Positions 1 to 4,813 of a stretch of 6,207 nt of DNA are shown here, piece by piece. This DNA comes from SHLJ01 sp041618535 (GTDB lineage: Bacteria; Bacteroidota; Bacteroidia; Flavobacteriales; Flavobacteriaceae): NCBI GenBank assembly GCA_041618535.1, contig JBFKFP010000161.1, positions 1 through 6,207 on the forward strand, read 5' to 3'. Below the pieces are notes generated by a model. That model was not told where the DNA came from. It did no database searches and saw only the letters and a list, made by a program, of their open reading frames with translations. A program made the position numbers and the translations under genes. Each line of letters starts with the position of its first letter. The stretch's first letter is position 1.

Positions 1-6
1 ATCCAA

Positions 7-546
7 ATGAAAAATATGAAAAAGATCGCGGTGATAGGCGGGAGCAACAGTAAGAGTTCAATAAATAAACAATTGGCTGTTTATGCTTCTGGTTTGATTA
101 ATAATGTGCAACGCAAAATTCTGGATTTGAACGATTTCGATCTGCCAATCTACAGTATTGACCTGGAAAATTCTTCTGGTATCCCCGCAGCTGCCCACGA
201 TTTCCTTCAAAATATCAAATCGTCGGATGGAATTGTTATTTCCCTGGCCGAGCATAATGGTGCCTATACCACTGCATTTAAAAATATTTTTGATTGGATG
301 TCCAGGATAGACGGGAAGCTATGGAGTGAGAAACCCATGCTTTTAATGGCTGCCTCACCCGGAGGACGAGGCGGAAGATCGGTTCTGAATATCGCATCTG
401 ACCGGTTCCCGCGAATGGGTGCCAATATAGTAAGTGAGTTTTCACTTCCGGAATTTCAATCTAATTTTAAAGAAGGTGAAATTCAGAACTCAGAGAAAAG
501 AGAAGAACTGAAAATGGCCGTGACGAAATTTGAGCAGGAATTATAA
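7..546 (+). CDS. NAD(P)H-dependent FMN reductase / flavodoxin-like oxidoreductase
   Basis: A 179-residue soluble protein of the NADPH-dependent FMN reductase (flavodoxin-fold) family, which uses NAD(P)H to reduce FMN, quinones, azo dyes or similar acceptors in the cytoplasm. An N-terminal beta strand (KKIAVIGGSNS, about residues 5-15) leads into the Ser/Asn-rich FMN-phosphate loop GGSNSKSSIN (11-20). The family signature appears as EHNGAYTTAFKNIFDW (82-97), where relatives usually have PEYNGSxPxxLKNxxDW, and an SPGGRGG loop follows at 118-124. The length is typical of the family. The start could be Met1 or Met4 (ATG at 16); only 6 upstream bases are visible, so no ribosome binding site can be judged. 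It is the first visible gene of a four-gene run and lies 11 bases before the Fe-S protein, which suggests a shared redox role. The physiological substrate cannot be read from the sequence. Confidence 0.88.
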   Translation: MKNMKKIAVIGGSNSKSSINKQLAVYASGLINNVQRKILDLNDFDLPIYSIDLENSSGIPAAAHDFLQNIKSSDGIVISLAEHNGAYTTAFKNIFDWMSRIDGKLWSEKPMLLMAASPGGRGGRSVLNIASDRFPRMGANIVSEFSLPEFQSNFKEGEIQNSEKREELKMAVTKFEQEL

Positions 547-557
547 AACATAGAACA

Positions 558-989
558 ATGGAATCAAAAAAAGAGATTGTCAGGGAATACTCCAATGGAG
601 ACCTGACCATTATTTGGAAGCCACAAACCTGCATCCATGCCGGTGAATGTGTCAAAAGACTTCCAGAAGTTTATCGGCCGGATGAAAAACCGTGGATTAA
701 GATTGAAAACGCATCGACGTCTGAATTAAAAGCTCAGATTGATGCTTGTCCGTCAGGCGCGCTCTCTTACCGCAGGAATGATGCTGATAATGAAGCGGCC
801 GGACATGAAGGATTGAAGGTGGAGATCAAAAAGAATGGTCCTTTACTTGTATTTGGCGATCTCGAGATCAGTCATCCGGACGGCTCGGTGGAAAGCAAAT
901 CAAAAACAACCGCATTTTGCAGATGCGGGGCCTCTTCCAATAAACCTTTTTGTGACGGGGCACACCTTAAAGCGAACTTCCAGGGTTAA
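558..989 (+). CDS. (4Fe-4S)-binding YjdI-like domain fused to CDGSH iron-sulfur domain
   Basis: A 143-residue protein with two predicted iron-sulfur modules. Residues about 8-72 match the divergent mono-cluster ferredoxin domain of the YjdI type (Fer4_19): CIHAGEC supplies C25 and C31 with H27, then DACPSGALSYR supplies C64 in the hallmark CPSGAL motif. Residues about 87-140 form a CDGSH (mitoNEET-type) domain, CRCGASSNKPFCDGAH, giving C121, C123, C132 and H136, the classic 3Cys:1His set that holds a [2Fe-2S] cluster. No signal peptide or membrane helix is seen, so it should be cytosolic, unlike membrane-anchored mitoNEET. Escherichia coli YjdI has only the first domain, so this is the longer, fused form. 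It sits between an FMN reductase and a MarR regulator, which fits electron transfer or redox sensing, but the actual partner is unknown. There is no clear Shine-Dalgarno sequence before the ATG; the stop is separated from the next start by a single base. Confidence 0.9.
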   Translation: MESKKEIVREYSNGDLTIIWKPQTCIHAGECVKRLPEVYRPDEKPWIKIENASTSELKAQIDACPSGALSYRRNDADNEAAGHEGLKVEIKKNGPLLVFGDLEISHPDGSVESKSKTTAFCRCGASSNKPFCDGAHLKANFQG

Positions 990-990
990 G

Positions 991-1428
991 ATGGGGGATT
1001 TGGGTGACGATATAAAATCTAAATTTTCCAACCAGCGGGTGAAGGCTCTTCTGAACATTCTATATACCGCGAACTGGATAAGAAGTCATCAGAATGAATT
1101 TTTTAAGCCTTATGGCATTTCGCCCCAGCAATACAATATTTTACGCATTTTAAAAGGCGCAGGTGAGCCTGTAATGGTTCAATGGATAAAGGACAGGATG
1201 ATAGAACGCGCCCCCAATGCAACCCGGCTTATGGATAAGTTGTGTGCCAAGGAATTGATAAAACGTATTCCTTGCGAGGACGACAGGAGGGTTGTTTATA
1301 TAGATATCACAGAATCTGGTGAGAAATTACTGGAATCGGCAGGCCAGTCCATGGATTTGAATTTTCTTGATAATCTCACGGAGGAGGAGGCCCGTCAATT
1401 AAGTGATCTACTTGATAAGATCAGATAA
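991..1428 (+). CDS. MarR-family transcriptional regulator
   Basis: A 145-residue winged-helix repressor of the MarR family, expected to dimerise and bind palindromic DNA until a ligand or oxidant releases it. The order is typical: N-terminal dimerisation helix (about 10-37), the GISPQQYNILRIL helix (42-54), the helix-turn-helix with recognition helix NATRLMDKLCAKELIKR (76-92), the wing with DDRR (97-100) and ITESG (106-110), and a C-terminal helix. The reading frame is open upstream to an ATG at 835, but that extension overlaps the CDGSH gene and is not MarR-like. The ATG at 991 gives the usual family length, has CAGGG five bases upstream, and lies one base after the previous stop. Cysteines are C85 (recognition helix) and C95 (wing). 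There is no N-terminal cysteine of the OhrR peroxide-sensor type. It probably controls its own operon; the operator is not evident inside the window and may lie upstream of it. Confidence 0.92.
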   Translation: MGDLGDDIKSKFSNQRVKALLNILYTANWIRSHQNEFFKPYGISPQQYNILRILKGAGEPVMVQWIKDRMIERAPNATRLMDKLCAKELIKRIPCEDDRRVVYIDITESGEKLLESAGQSMDLNFLDNLTEEEARQLSDLLDKIR

Positions 1429-1473
1429 AAATCATAATAAATGTTTTCAAACTAAAAAAGAAAGGAAAAAGAA

Positions 1474-2202
1474 ATGAAAACAGTTGTTCACAGAGCAGAC
1501 AGCAGGGGATTCGCTAATCATGGTTGGCTTCAGGCCAGTCACTCATTCAGTTTTGCCAATTATTTCGATCCGCAAAAAGTTCATTTTGGAGCCCTGCGGG
1601 TATTGAATGATGACCTCATAGCGCCCAGCATGGGATTCAGTACTCACCCTCACAACAATATGGAGATCATAACCATTCCCTTAAAGGGTGAGCTGAAACA
1701 CAAGGACAGCATGTTCAACGAATGGCAATCTGTACATCCCGGTGAAGTGCAGGTGATGTCAGCCGGTACCGGTGTATTCCATTCAGAAATTAACGGTTCT
1801 AACAAGGAACATCTCAGCCTTTTTCAAATATGGATTATGCCTGAGAGGGAAAATGTAGAACCGCGTTATGATCAGAAGGTCTTTGAATCTGAAGAGAGAA
1901 GGAACAAATTGCAAACCCTTGTTTCAGGTTACGACCTCCCGTTTAAGGATGCTTTGAAAATTCATCAGAATGCCAGGTTATCCCGAATTGACCTCGATGC
2001 GGGGAAGTCTCTTAATTATGAGACAATCTCTGTGAATCATGGTATCTATATCATGGTCATACATGGAAAGGTTGAGGTTGACGGACAAATTCTCAATACC
2101 AGGGATGCGGCCGGCGTAATTGACGCAGCGACCATAGATATCAATGCTCAGGACGATAGCGAGCTGCTATTTATTGAAGTACCTATGATAAGTCTGAATT
2201 AA
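1474..2202 (+). CDS. Pirin family protein (YhhW-like bicupin)
   Basis: A 242-residue bicupin of the pirin family, close in layout to E. coli YhhW, for which quercetin 2,3-dioxygenase activity has been reported in vitro. The N-terminal cupin carries the expected metal ligands: H58 and H60 in STHPHNNMEI, and H103 and E105 in GTGVFHSE. The preserved set suggests an Fe(II) or similar metal centre. The motifs FGALRVLNDD (38-47) and GEVQVMSAGTG (90-100) are typical. The C-terminal cupin (about 150-240) lacks an obvious ligand set, as usual. Start choice is supported by AAGGA (1462-1466) seven bases before the ATG, one of the clearer ribosome binding sites in the window. It follows the MarR gene by 45 bases without a visible terminator, so it is probably the last gene of the operon, ahead of the hairpin at 2222. 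Pirins often appear with flavin reductases in stress regulons; the substrate here is unknown. Confidence 0.93.
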   Translation: MKTVVHRADSRGFANHGWLQASHSFSFANYFDPQKVHFGALRVLNDDLIAPSMGFSTHPHNNMEIITIPLKGELKHKDSMFNEWQSVHPGEVQVMSAGTGVFHSEINGSNKEHLSLFQIWIMPERENVEPRYDQKVFESEERRNKLQTLVSGYDLPFKDALKIHQNARLSRIDLDAGKSLNYETISVNHGIYIMVIHGKVEVDGQILNTRDAAGVIDAATIDINAQDDSELLFIEVPMISLN

Positions 2203-2221
2203 GCAGATAAACCAATAAGAT

Positions 2222-2250
2222 AAAGCACACCGAAAGGAGTGCTTTTTTTT
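2222..2250 (+). terminator. Rho-independent terminator after the pirin gene
   Basis: The arms AAAGCAC (2222-2228) and GTGCTTT (2239-2245) pair perfectly. Inside them, after an A-A mismatch, CC pairs with GG around a GAAA tetraloop (2232-2235). A run of eight T residues (2243-2250) follows. It lies 20 bases after the pirin stop and closes the upstream operon, so the next gene pair needs its own promoter. Confidence 0.9.
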
Positions 2251-2262
2251 ATTTAAAAACAC

Positions 2263-2270
2263 GATATTTG
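2263..2270 (+). promoter_or_regulatory. Candidate -7 element for the membrane microprotein-ettA unit
   Basis: GATATTTG matches the Bacteroidota -7 consensus TAnnTTTG at the conserved A and the TTTG, but has G in place of the first T. It lies 26 bases before the ATG at 2297, directly downstream of the terminator, which is where a new promoter is expected. The -33 region would fall at the end of the terminator T tract and shows no TTTG, so the call is weak. Confidence 0.35.
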
Positions 2271-2296
2271 TAATTCACCTGAAAAAAAAACAGCAT

Positions 2297-2479
2297 ATGC
2301 CGATGAATAAAAATACAGTATTAGCCTGGGCCACGACTATCATGGTCATTGTGGGATTGGGATTGATCGCTTTAGGAGCATTTCGTTATGACGATGTTGC
2401 CGGCTGGGGATTTGCTGCTGTTGGGGTAGGATTTTTTGCAATTGCCTGGGTATTTGACGCACTTAAAGGGCGGGTTTGA
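2297..2479 (+). CDS. Small two-helix membrane protein, CAL67264-like
   Basis: A 60-residue hydrophobic protein with two predicted membrane helices, about residues 9-29 (LAWATTIMVIVGLGLIALGA) and 36-54, separated by the short loop FRYDDVAGW, and a basic C-terminus LKGRV. From memory it resembles the flavobacterial family named CAL67264 membrane protein, about 60 residues long and without known function; I could not run a search to confirm this. The start may be the ATG at 2297 or the one at 2303 (MNKNT); neither has a Shine-Dalgarno sequence, only an A-rich leader. Its TGA (2477-2479) shares one base with the ettA ATG, so translation of the two is probably coupled and they very likely share a transcript. 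It is too hydrophobic and well organised to be a chance reading frame. Confidence 0.85.
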   Translation: MPMNKNTVLAWATTIMVIVGLGLIALGAFRYDDVAGWGFAAVGVGFFAIAWVFDALKGRV

Positions 2480-4170
2480 TGAGTGATGACAAAAAAATTA
2501 TCTTCTCGATGTCCGGGGTATCAAAAACCTTTCCCGGAGCCAATACACCCATTATTAAGAATATATATCTCAGCTTTTTCTACGGAGCTAAGATCGGGAT
2601 TTTAGGTTTGAACGGGTCGGGGAAATCGACCCTTTTGAAGATCATTGCAGGTATAGATAAAAACTTCCAGGGGGACGTGGTATTCTCCAGGGACTACTCT
2701 GTTGGGTACCTCGAGCAGGATCCCAGGCTGGATGATGATAAGACTGTAATCGACATAGTTAAGGAGGGAGTGGCTGAAACCGTTGCCATCCTTGACGAGT
2801 ATAACAAGATCAACGATCAGTTCGCACTACCCGAAGTATATGAGGATGCCGATAAGATGCAAAAACTTATGGATCGCCAGGCTGAATTGCAGGACAAAAT
2901 CGATGCTTCCAATGCATGGGAGCTGGATACCAAGCTTGAAATTGCCATGGATGCCCTTCGGACTCCCGAAGGCGACAGACCGATTTCAGAGCTCTCCGGA
3001 GGTGAGCGCCGCCGCGTTGCCTTATGCAGGCTTCTTTTACAGGAACCTGATGTGTTGCTGCTGGACGAACCTACGAACCATCTCGACGCAGAATCTGTTC
3101 ATTGGCTGGAACATCATTTGGCGCAATATAAAGGAACTGTGATAGCCGTTACCCACGATCGTTATTTCCTGGATAATGTTGCAGGATGGATCCTTGAACT
3201 GGACAGGGGAGAAGGGATACCTTGGAAAGGCAATTATTCTTCCTGGCTGGAACAAAAGGCCATAAGATTGGCCCAGGAACAAAAGCATGCAAGTAAAAGG
3301 CAAAAGACCCTGGAGCGTGAATTGGAATGGGTTAGAATGGCGCCAAAGGGACGTCAGTCTAAACAAAAGGCCCGATTGAACAGCTACGAGAAATTGATGA
3401 GCCAGGACCAGAAGAAACTGGACGAAAAACTTGAAATCTATATCCCGAACGGACCCAGGCTGGGGACAAATGTCATTGAAGCCAGGGGAGTAAGTAAGGC
3501 TTTCGGTGACAAACTGCTATACGAGGATCTTAATTTTAAACTACCCCAGGCAGGTATTGTTGGGATTATCGGACCAAATGGCGCCGGCAAGACCACCATT
3601 TTTAAAATGATTATGAACGAACTTGAACCTGATAAGGGTGAATTCGTTGTGGGTGACACTGTAAAGATCGCTTACGTTGATCAGAGCCATGCCGATATTG
3701 ATCAGGAAAAAACAATCTGGCAGAATTTCAGCGATGAGCAGGAACTTATTATGATGGGTAATCGTCAGGTCAATTCAAGAGCATATTTAAGTCGTTTCAA
3801 TTTCTCTGGAAGTGAACAAAACAAGAAGGTAAAATTGCTTTCGGGAGGTGAGCGTAACAGGCTTCACCTGGCCATGACATTAAAGGAGGAAGGAAATGTA
3901 TTATTGCTGGATGAACCAACTAACGATCTGGATGTAAACACCTTAAGAGCCCTGGAAGAGGGTTTGGAGAATTTTGCGGGTTGTGCAGTGGTCATCTCGC
4001 ATGATCGTTGGTTTCTCGACAGGATCTGCACTCATATCCTGGCCTTTGAAGGTGACAGCCAGGTCTATTATTTTGAGGGTGGTTTTAGTGATTACGAGGA
4101 AAATAAGAAAAAACGTCTTGGAGCCGACATTATGCCCAAACGAATAAAATACAAGAAGTTAATTCGATAA
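2479..4170 (+). CDS. ettA: Energy-dependent translational throttle protein EttA (ABC-F ATPase)
   Basis: A 563-residue ABC-F protein with two ATPase domains and no membrane segments. EttA binds the ribosomal E site and couples the ATP/ADP state to entry into elongation. Domain 1: Walker A GLNGSGKST (43-51), signature LSGGE (172-176), Walker B LLLDE with catalytic E197, H-loop H226. Domain 2: GPNGAGKTT (365-373), LSGGE (454-458), LLLDE with E479, H508. The arm insertion spans about 95-145 and the tRNA-interacting linker about 242-322. EttA-specific stretches are LDRGEGIPWKGNYSSWLEQK (241-260), KGRQSKQKARL (290-300) and the C-terminal LGADIMPKRIKYK (547-559). All catalytic residues are intact, and the length is close to the 555 residues of E. 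coli EttA. The start is the ATG at 2479, which overlaps the previous stop by one base and has AAAGGG eight bases upstream; an in-frame TTG at 2476 is less likely. It is followed immediately by a hairpin terminator. Confidence 0.97.
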   Translation: MSDDKKIIFSMSGVSKTFPGANTPIIKNIYLSFFYGAKIGILGLNGSGKSTLLKIIAGIDKNFQGDVVFSRDYSVGYLEQDPRLDDDKTVIDIVKEGVAETVAILDEYNKINDQFALPEVYEDADKMQKLMDRQAELQDKIDASNAWELDTKLEIAMDALRTPEGDRPISELSGGERRRVALCRLLLQEPDVLLLDEPTNHLDAESVHWLEHHLAQYKGTVIAVTHDRYFLDNVAGWILELDRGEGIPWKGNYSSWLEQKAIRLAQEQKHASKRQKTLERELEWVRMAPKGRQSKQKARLNSYEKLMSQDQKKLDEKLEIYIPNGPRLGTNVIEARGVSKAFGDKLLYEDLNFKLPQAGIVGIIGPNGAGKTTIFKMIMNELEPDKGEFVVGDTVKIAYVDQSHADIDQEKTIWQNFSDEQELIMMGNRQVNSRAYLSRFNFSGSEQNKKVKLLSGGERNRLHLAMTLKEEGNVLLLDEPTNDLDVNTLRALEEGLENFAGCAVVISHDRWFLDRICTHILAFEGDSQVYYFEGGFSDYEENKKKRLGADIMPKRIKYKKLIR

Positions 4171-4198
4171 AAAAGCTCCGGAGAAATCCGGAGCTTTT
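4171..4198. terminator. Bidirectional Rho-independent terminator between convergent genes
   Basis: AAAAGCTCCGGA (4171-4182) and TCCGGAGCTTTT (4187-4198) form a perfect 12-bp stem capped by a GAAA tetraloop (4183-4186). The plus strand gives four terminal T residues and the minus strand gives six (A run 4169-4174). It starts at the base after the ettA stop and lies 22 bases beyond the stop of the minus-strand gene, so it can serve both transcripts. Confidence 0.93.
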
Positions 4199-4220
4199 AA
4201 ATTTTCACGTTTTATGCCAA

Positions 4221-4457
4221 TTAATAATTGTCATAAAGATGACCTTCTCTAAAGTCGCGATAGACTTTATTGTCTTCTTCCGAAGAAAAACCTGTTCTGC
4301 TTAACCGGTCGTTTTCGTACTTAAGTTTTATCCACTTCATTACGCCTAAAATCAACATTACCGTAAAAAACACTATGGTCACGATGAGAATGGTAATGAT
4401 ATCGATTTGCTGCAGCAGAAATGAAGGACAAATAACCAGGGTAGGTATAACATTCAT
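4221..4457 (-). CDS. Small single-pass membrane protein of unknown function
   Basis: A 78-residue protein that I cannot assign to a named family. One hydrophobic segment (about residues 19-41, IDIITILIVTIVFFTVMLIL and following) is likely a membrane helix. A basic stretch KWIKLKYENDR (41-51) follows, which by the positive-inside rule places the C-terminal part in the cytoplasm. The tail is charged and ends in VYRDFREGHLYDNY, which looks like a conserved motif. The composition is coherent, whereas the overlapping plus-strand reading frame (4270-4494) shows none. The ATG at 4457 is the only start that keeps the whole helix; there is no Shine-Dalgarno sequence. An exact TAnnTTTG -7 element lies 28 bases upstream (4486-4493, minus strand) and a shared bidirectional terminator lies downstream, so this is a complete single-gene unit. 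Its function is unknown. Confidence 0.72.
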   Translation of the reverse strand: MNVIPTLVICPSFLLQQIDIITILIVTIVFFTVMLILGVMKWIKLKYENDRLSRTGFSSEEDNKVYRDFREGHLYDNY

Positions 4458-4485
4458 AAGAGGCGTAAATTTGGTTCTAATATCT

Positions 4486-4493
4486 CAAAGATA
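4486..4493 (-). promoter_or_regulatory. Bacteroidota-type -7 promoter element of the minus-strand small gene
   Basis: On the minus strand the bases read TATCTTTG, an exact match to TAnnTTTG. It lies 28 bases before the ATG at 4457, giving a leader of roughly 20 bases. No clear TTTG is seen at -33; that place is taken by a T-rich stretch on the minus strand (plus-strand AAAACTT repeats at 4500-4517). Confidence 0.6.
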
Positions 4494-4499
4494 GGACAT

Positions 4500-4517
4500 A
4501 AAACTTATAAAACTTTT
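4500..4517. repeat. Two-copy 9-base tandem repeat AAAACTTWT
   Basis: AAAACTTAT (4500-4508) is followed directly by AAAACTTTT (4509-4517), and then by AAAATGAAC, which keeps the AAAA phase. It covers the -33 region of the minus-strand promoter. It may be a protein binding site or only AT-rich bias. Confidence 0.4.
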
Positions 4518-4622
4518 AAAATGAACAAATTATCGACGAGTGAACGATAAAAACGTTTATAGAATTGATTTTTTGGATGAATAACATCCTTGTAAGATAA
4601 ATCCTAAAAAATAGAATTTTTA

Positions 4623-4648
4623 ACTGATTCCTCCACTCTGAAATCAGT
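4623..4648. repeat. Inverted repeat ACTGATT / AATCAGT
   Basis: Seven-base arms at 4623-4629 and 4642-4648 are perfectly complementary around a 12-base loop. There is no T tract after it, so it is not a terminator. It could be a regulatory hairpin or an operator with spaced half-sites. Confidence 0.4.
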
Positions 4649-4658
4649 GATAATCATT
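4648..4658. promoter_or_regulatory. Fur-box-like core TGATAATCATT
   Basis: The 11 bases match the centre of the classic Fur box (GATAATGATAATCATTATC) exactly, but the flanks match poorly, giving 13 of 19 overall. It lies about 155 bases before the FadL-type start and upstream of its candidate promoter. AT-rich DNA yields such matches by chance, so this is a weak call. Confidence 0.25.
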
Positions 4659-4678
4659 CTTTTGGAATCCCGGCGATA

Positions 4679-4696
4679 TTGTAACCAATGTTACAA
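4679..4696. promoter_or_regulatory. Operator-like perfect palindrome TTGTAAC-N4-GTTACAA
   Basis: TTGTAAC (4679-4685) and GTTACAA (4690-4696) are perfect inverted 7-base arms around CAAT. The size and symmetry fit the site of a dimeric helix-turn-helix regulator. It sits 28 bases upstream of the candidate -33 element and 117 bases before the ATG at 4814, a place that suits activation or repression. The regulator is not identified. Confidence 0.5.
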
Positions 4697-4723
4697 AAGG
4701 CTCAACGTTGATAATTGTCATGT

Positions 4724-4751
4724 TTTGAACCCTGGCTCTGCCTTACTTTTA
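4724..4751 (+). promoter_or_regulatory. Candidate promoter of the OmpP1/FadL-type gene
   Basis: TTTG (4724-4727) and TACTTTTA (4744-4751) resemble the Bacteroidota -33 TTTG and -7 TAnnTTTG elements, with the last G replaced by A and a slightly short spacer of 16 bases. It would give a leader of about 55 bases. The 10-bp palindrome TTAAGCTTAA (4753-4762) lies at the expected transcription start. An alternative -7-like TATCTTAG lies at 4783-4790 but lacks an upstream element. Confidence 0.38.
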
Positions 4752-4813
4752 CTTAAGCTTAAATTCAAACCCGAGGAGTCCTTATCTTAGCGTTTGACGT
4801 AAATCATGGTATT

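Larger units (their letters stand above)
4458..4813. other. Divergent intergenic region, 356 bases, AT-rich
   Basis: No credible gene is seen: the only ATG frames on the plus strand near 4521 and 4576 encode 9 and 7 residues. It holds the minus-strand promoter (4486-4493), a 9-base tandem repeat (4500-4517), an ACTGATT/AATCAGT hairpin (4623-4648) abutting a Fur-like core (4648-4658), an 18-bp palindrome (4679-4696) and a candidate plus-strand promoter (4724-4751) before the FadL-type gene. A small RNA could hide here, but no terminator-like hairpin supports one. Confidence 0.7.

Noticed and set aside
835..990. N-terminal extension of the MarR reading frame to an ATG at 835
   Set aside because: It overlaps the CDGSH coding region in another frame, shows no MarR-like sequence, and the ATG at 991 gives the standard length with AGGG upstream.
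1443..1452. GTTT-TC-AAAC inverted repeat before the pirin gene as a MarR operator
   Set aside because: Arms of four bases are too short to support an operator call.
2476..2478. TTG start for ettA giving one extra residue
   Set aside because: The ATG at 2479 has better spacing from AAAGGG and makes the usual TGATG overlap; the TTG lies inside the last codons of the upstream gene.
2783..3142. Out-of-frame plus-strand frame inside ettA, and a similar one at 5451-5747 inside the FadL-type gene
   Set aside because: They are nested in well-supported genes and show no domain or ribosome binding site.
4466..4473. Exact TAnnTTTG match TAAATTTG on the plus strand
   Set aside because: No TTTG at a suitable upstream distance, no gene within 340 bases downstream, and AT-rich DNA gives this match easily.
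4270..4494. Plus-strand 74-residue frame opposite the small membrane gene
   Set aside because: Its composition is not protein-like, it has no start signal or promoter, and the minus-strand frame explains the DNA with a clear membrane helix, promoter and terminator.
4521..4599. Short plus-strand frames at 4521 (9 residues) and 4576 (7 residues) as leader peptides
   Set aside because: No ribosome binding site, no attenuator-like structure follows, and they lie upstream of the candidate promoter of the next gene.
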